Source of the DNA: Alphaproteobacteria bacterium
Lineage (GTDB): Bacteria; Pseudomonadota; Alphaproteobacteria; ATCC43930; CGMCC-115725
NCBI GenBank assembly: GCA_017353855.1
Contig: JAFMSA010000273.1
Coordinates: forward strand, 1-6,114
DNA: 6,114 nt
Reading direction: 5' to 3'
Made by a program: the position numbers and the translations under genes. The notes beneath the pieces are model-generated. The model did not search any database. It saw only the letters and a program-made list of their open reading frames with translations, and was not told the DNA's origin. Shown one piece after another: positions 5,964-6,114 of the stretch; the first letter of the stretch is position 1, and every line of letters starts with the position of its first letter.

Positions 5964-6114
5964 ATGCCGGCACTCGGGCTCCCGATCCTTTTGCCGGCGC
6001 TGCCGGAGATGCTGCTGGCCGCGGGCGCGATGGCCCTGCTGGTCGTGGGCGCGATCCGGGGTGAGGCTTCCTGCAGGCTCGTCTCGTGGCTGTCGATCGG
6101 CGTGCTTGTCGTGA
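5964..6114 (+). CDS. nuoN: NADH:quinone oxidoreductase subunit N (NuoN), 3'-truncated by window edge
   Basis: N-terminus of the third antiporter-like proton-pumping subunit of complex I (family ND2). Fifty complete codons are present of a protein normally about 480 long. The segment LPILLPALPEMLLAAGAMALL (split at residues 6-26), followed by a basic/acidic turn (IRGEASCRLVSW) and a second hydrophobic stretch, is the standard NuoN opening, where the LPALPE motif is characteristic. The start is ATG 5964. The nuoM TAG at 5952-5954 is in the same frame four codons upstream, so no earlier ATG, GTG or TTG is possible; the next in-frame ATG (6009) would remove the conserved LPALPE. The Shine-Dalgarno is weak (AGG/GGG in the 9-base gap), so coupling to nuoM is likely. 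Identity rests on position and a short match, but both agree. Confidence 0.9.
   Translation, partial: MPALGLPILLPALPEMLLAAGAMALLVVGAIRGEASCRLVSWLSIGVLVV

Noticed and set aside
1..6114. CRISPR array, insertion sequence, tRNA, toxin-antitoxin or defence genes
   Set aside because: No spaced direct repeats, transposase motifs, tRNA-like folds or foreign genes were seen; apart from two spacers the window is fully occupied by nuo genes.

Overview
The window is one continuous stretch of the proton-pumping NADH:quinone oxidoreductase (respiratory complex I, NDH-1) operon. All genes are on the + strand, in the order nuoH (3' part) - nuoI - nuoJ - nuoK - nuoL - nuoM - nuoN (5' part). The DNA is GC-rich with a strong preference for G/C in third codon positions. 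The proteins read like alphaproteobacterial (proteobacterial/mitochondrial-type) complex I subunits: NuoI is short (162 aa) and ends in APYR, NuoJ has a polar C-terminal extension, and NuoK carries a short charged tail. A palindromic repeat between nuoK and nuoL, of a kind widespread in alphaproteobacterial genomes, also fits. I place the source in Alphaproteobacteria and would not go below class.

Layout: 2-694 is the C-terminal two thirds of NuoH. 705-1193 is NuoI, with two 4Fe-4S motifs. 1231-1854 is NuoJ, which overlaps nuoK (1851-2159) by ATGA. 2160-2314 is a 155-base spacer filled mostly by a roughly 96-base nested palindromic element. 2315-4240 is NuoL, with a TTG start. 4241-4433 is a 193-base spacer without a convincing gene. 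4434-5954 is NuoM, with a GTG start behind a strong Shine-Dalgarno sequence. 5964 to the end is the first 50 codons of NuoN.

Together these genes encode part of the quinone-site/connecting module (NuoH, NuoI) and the membrane proton-pumping arm (NuoJ, K, L, M, N). Electrons pass through the two NuoI clusters towards the final cluster and quinone next to NuoH. The resulting changes are relayed along NuoJ/K to the antiporter-like subunits N, M and L. The key charged residues of the channels are present in every complete subunit, so the complex looks functional.

The window is a conserved housekeeping operon, and I found no undescribed biological system in it. The points worth a second look are at the gene junctions. 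They are the palindromic element and the apparently displaced TTG start of nuoL, the unusually long nuoL-nuoM spacer with a small coupled reading frame, and a short patch of atypical codon use in nuoM.
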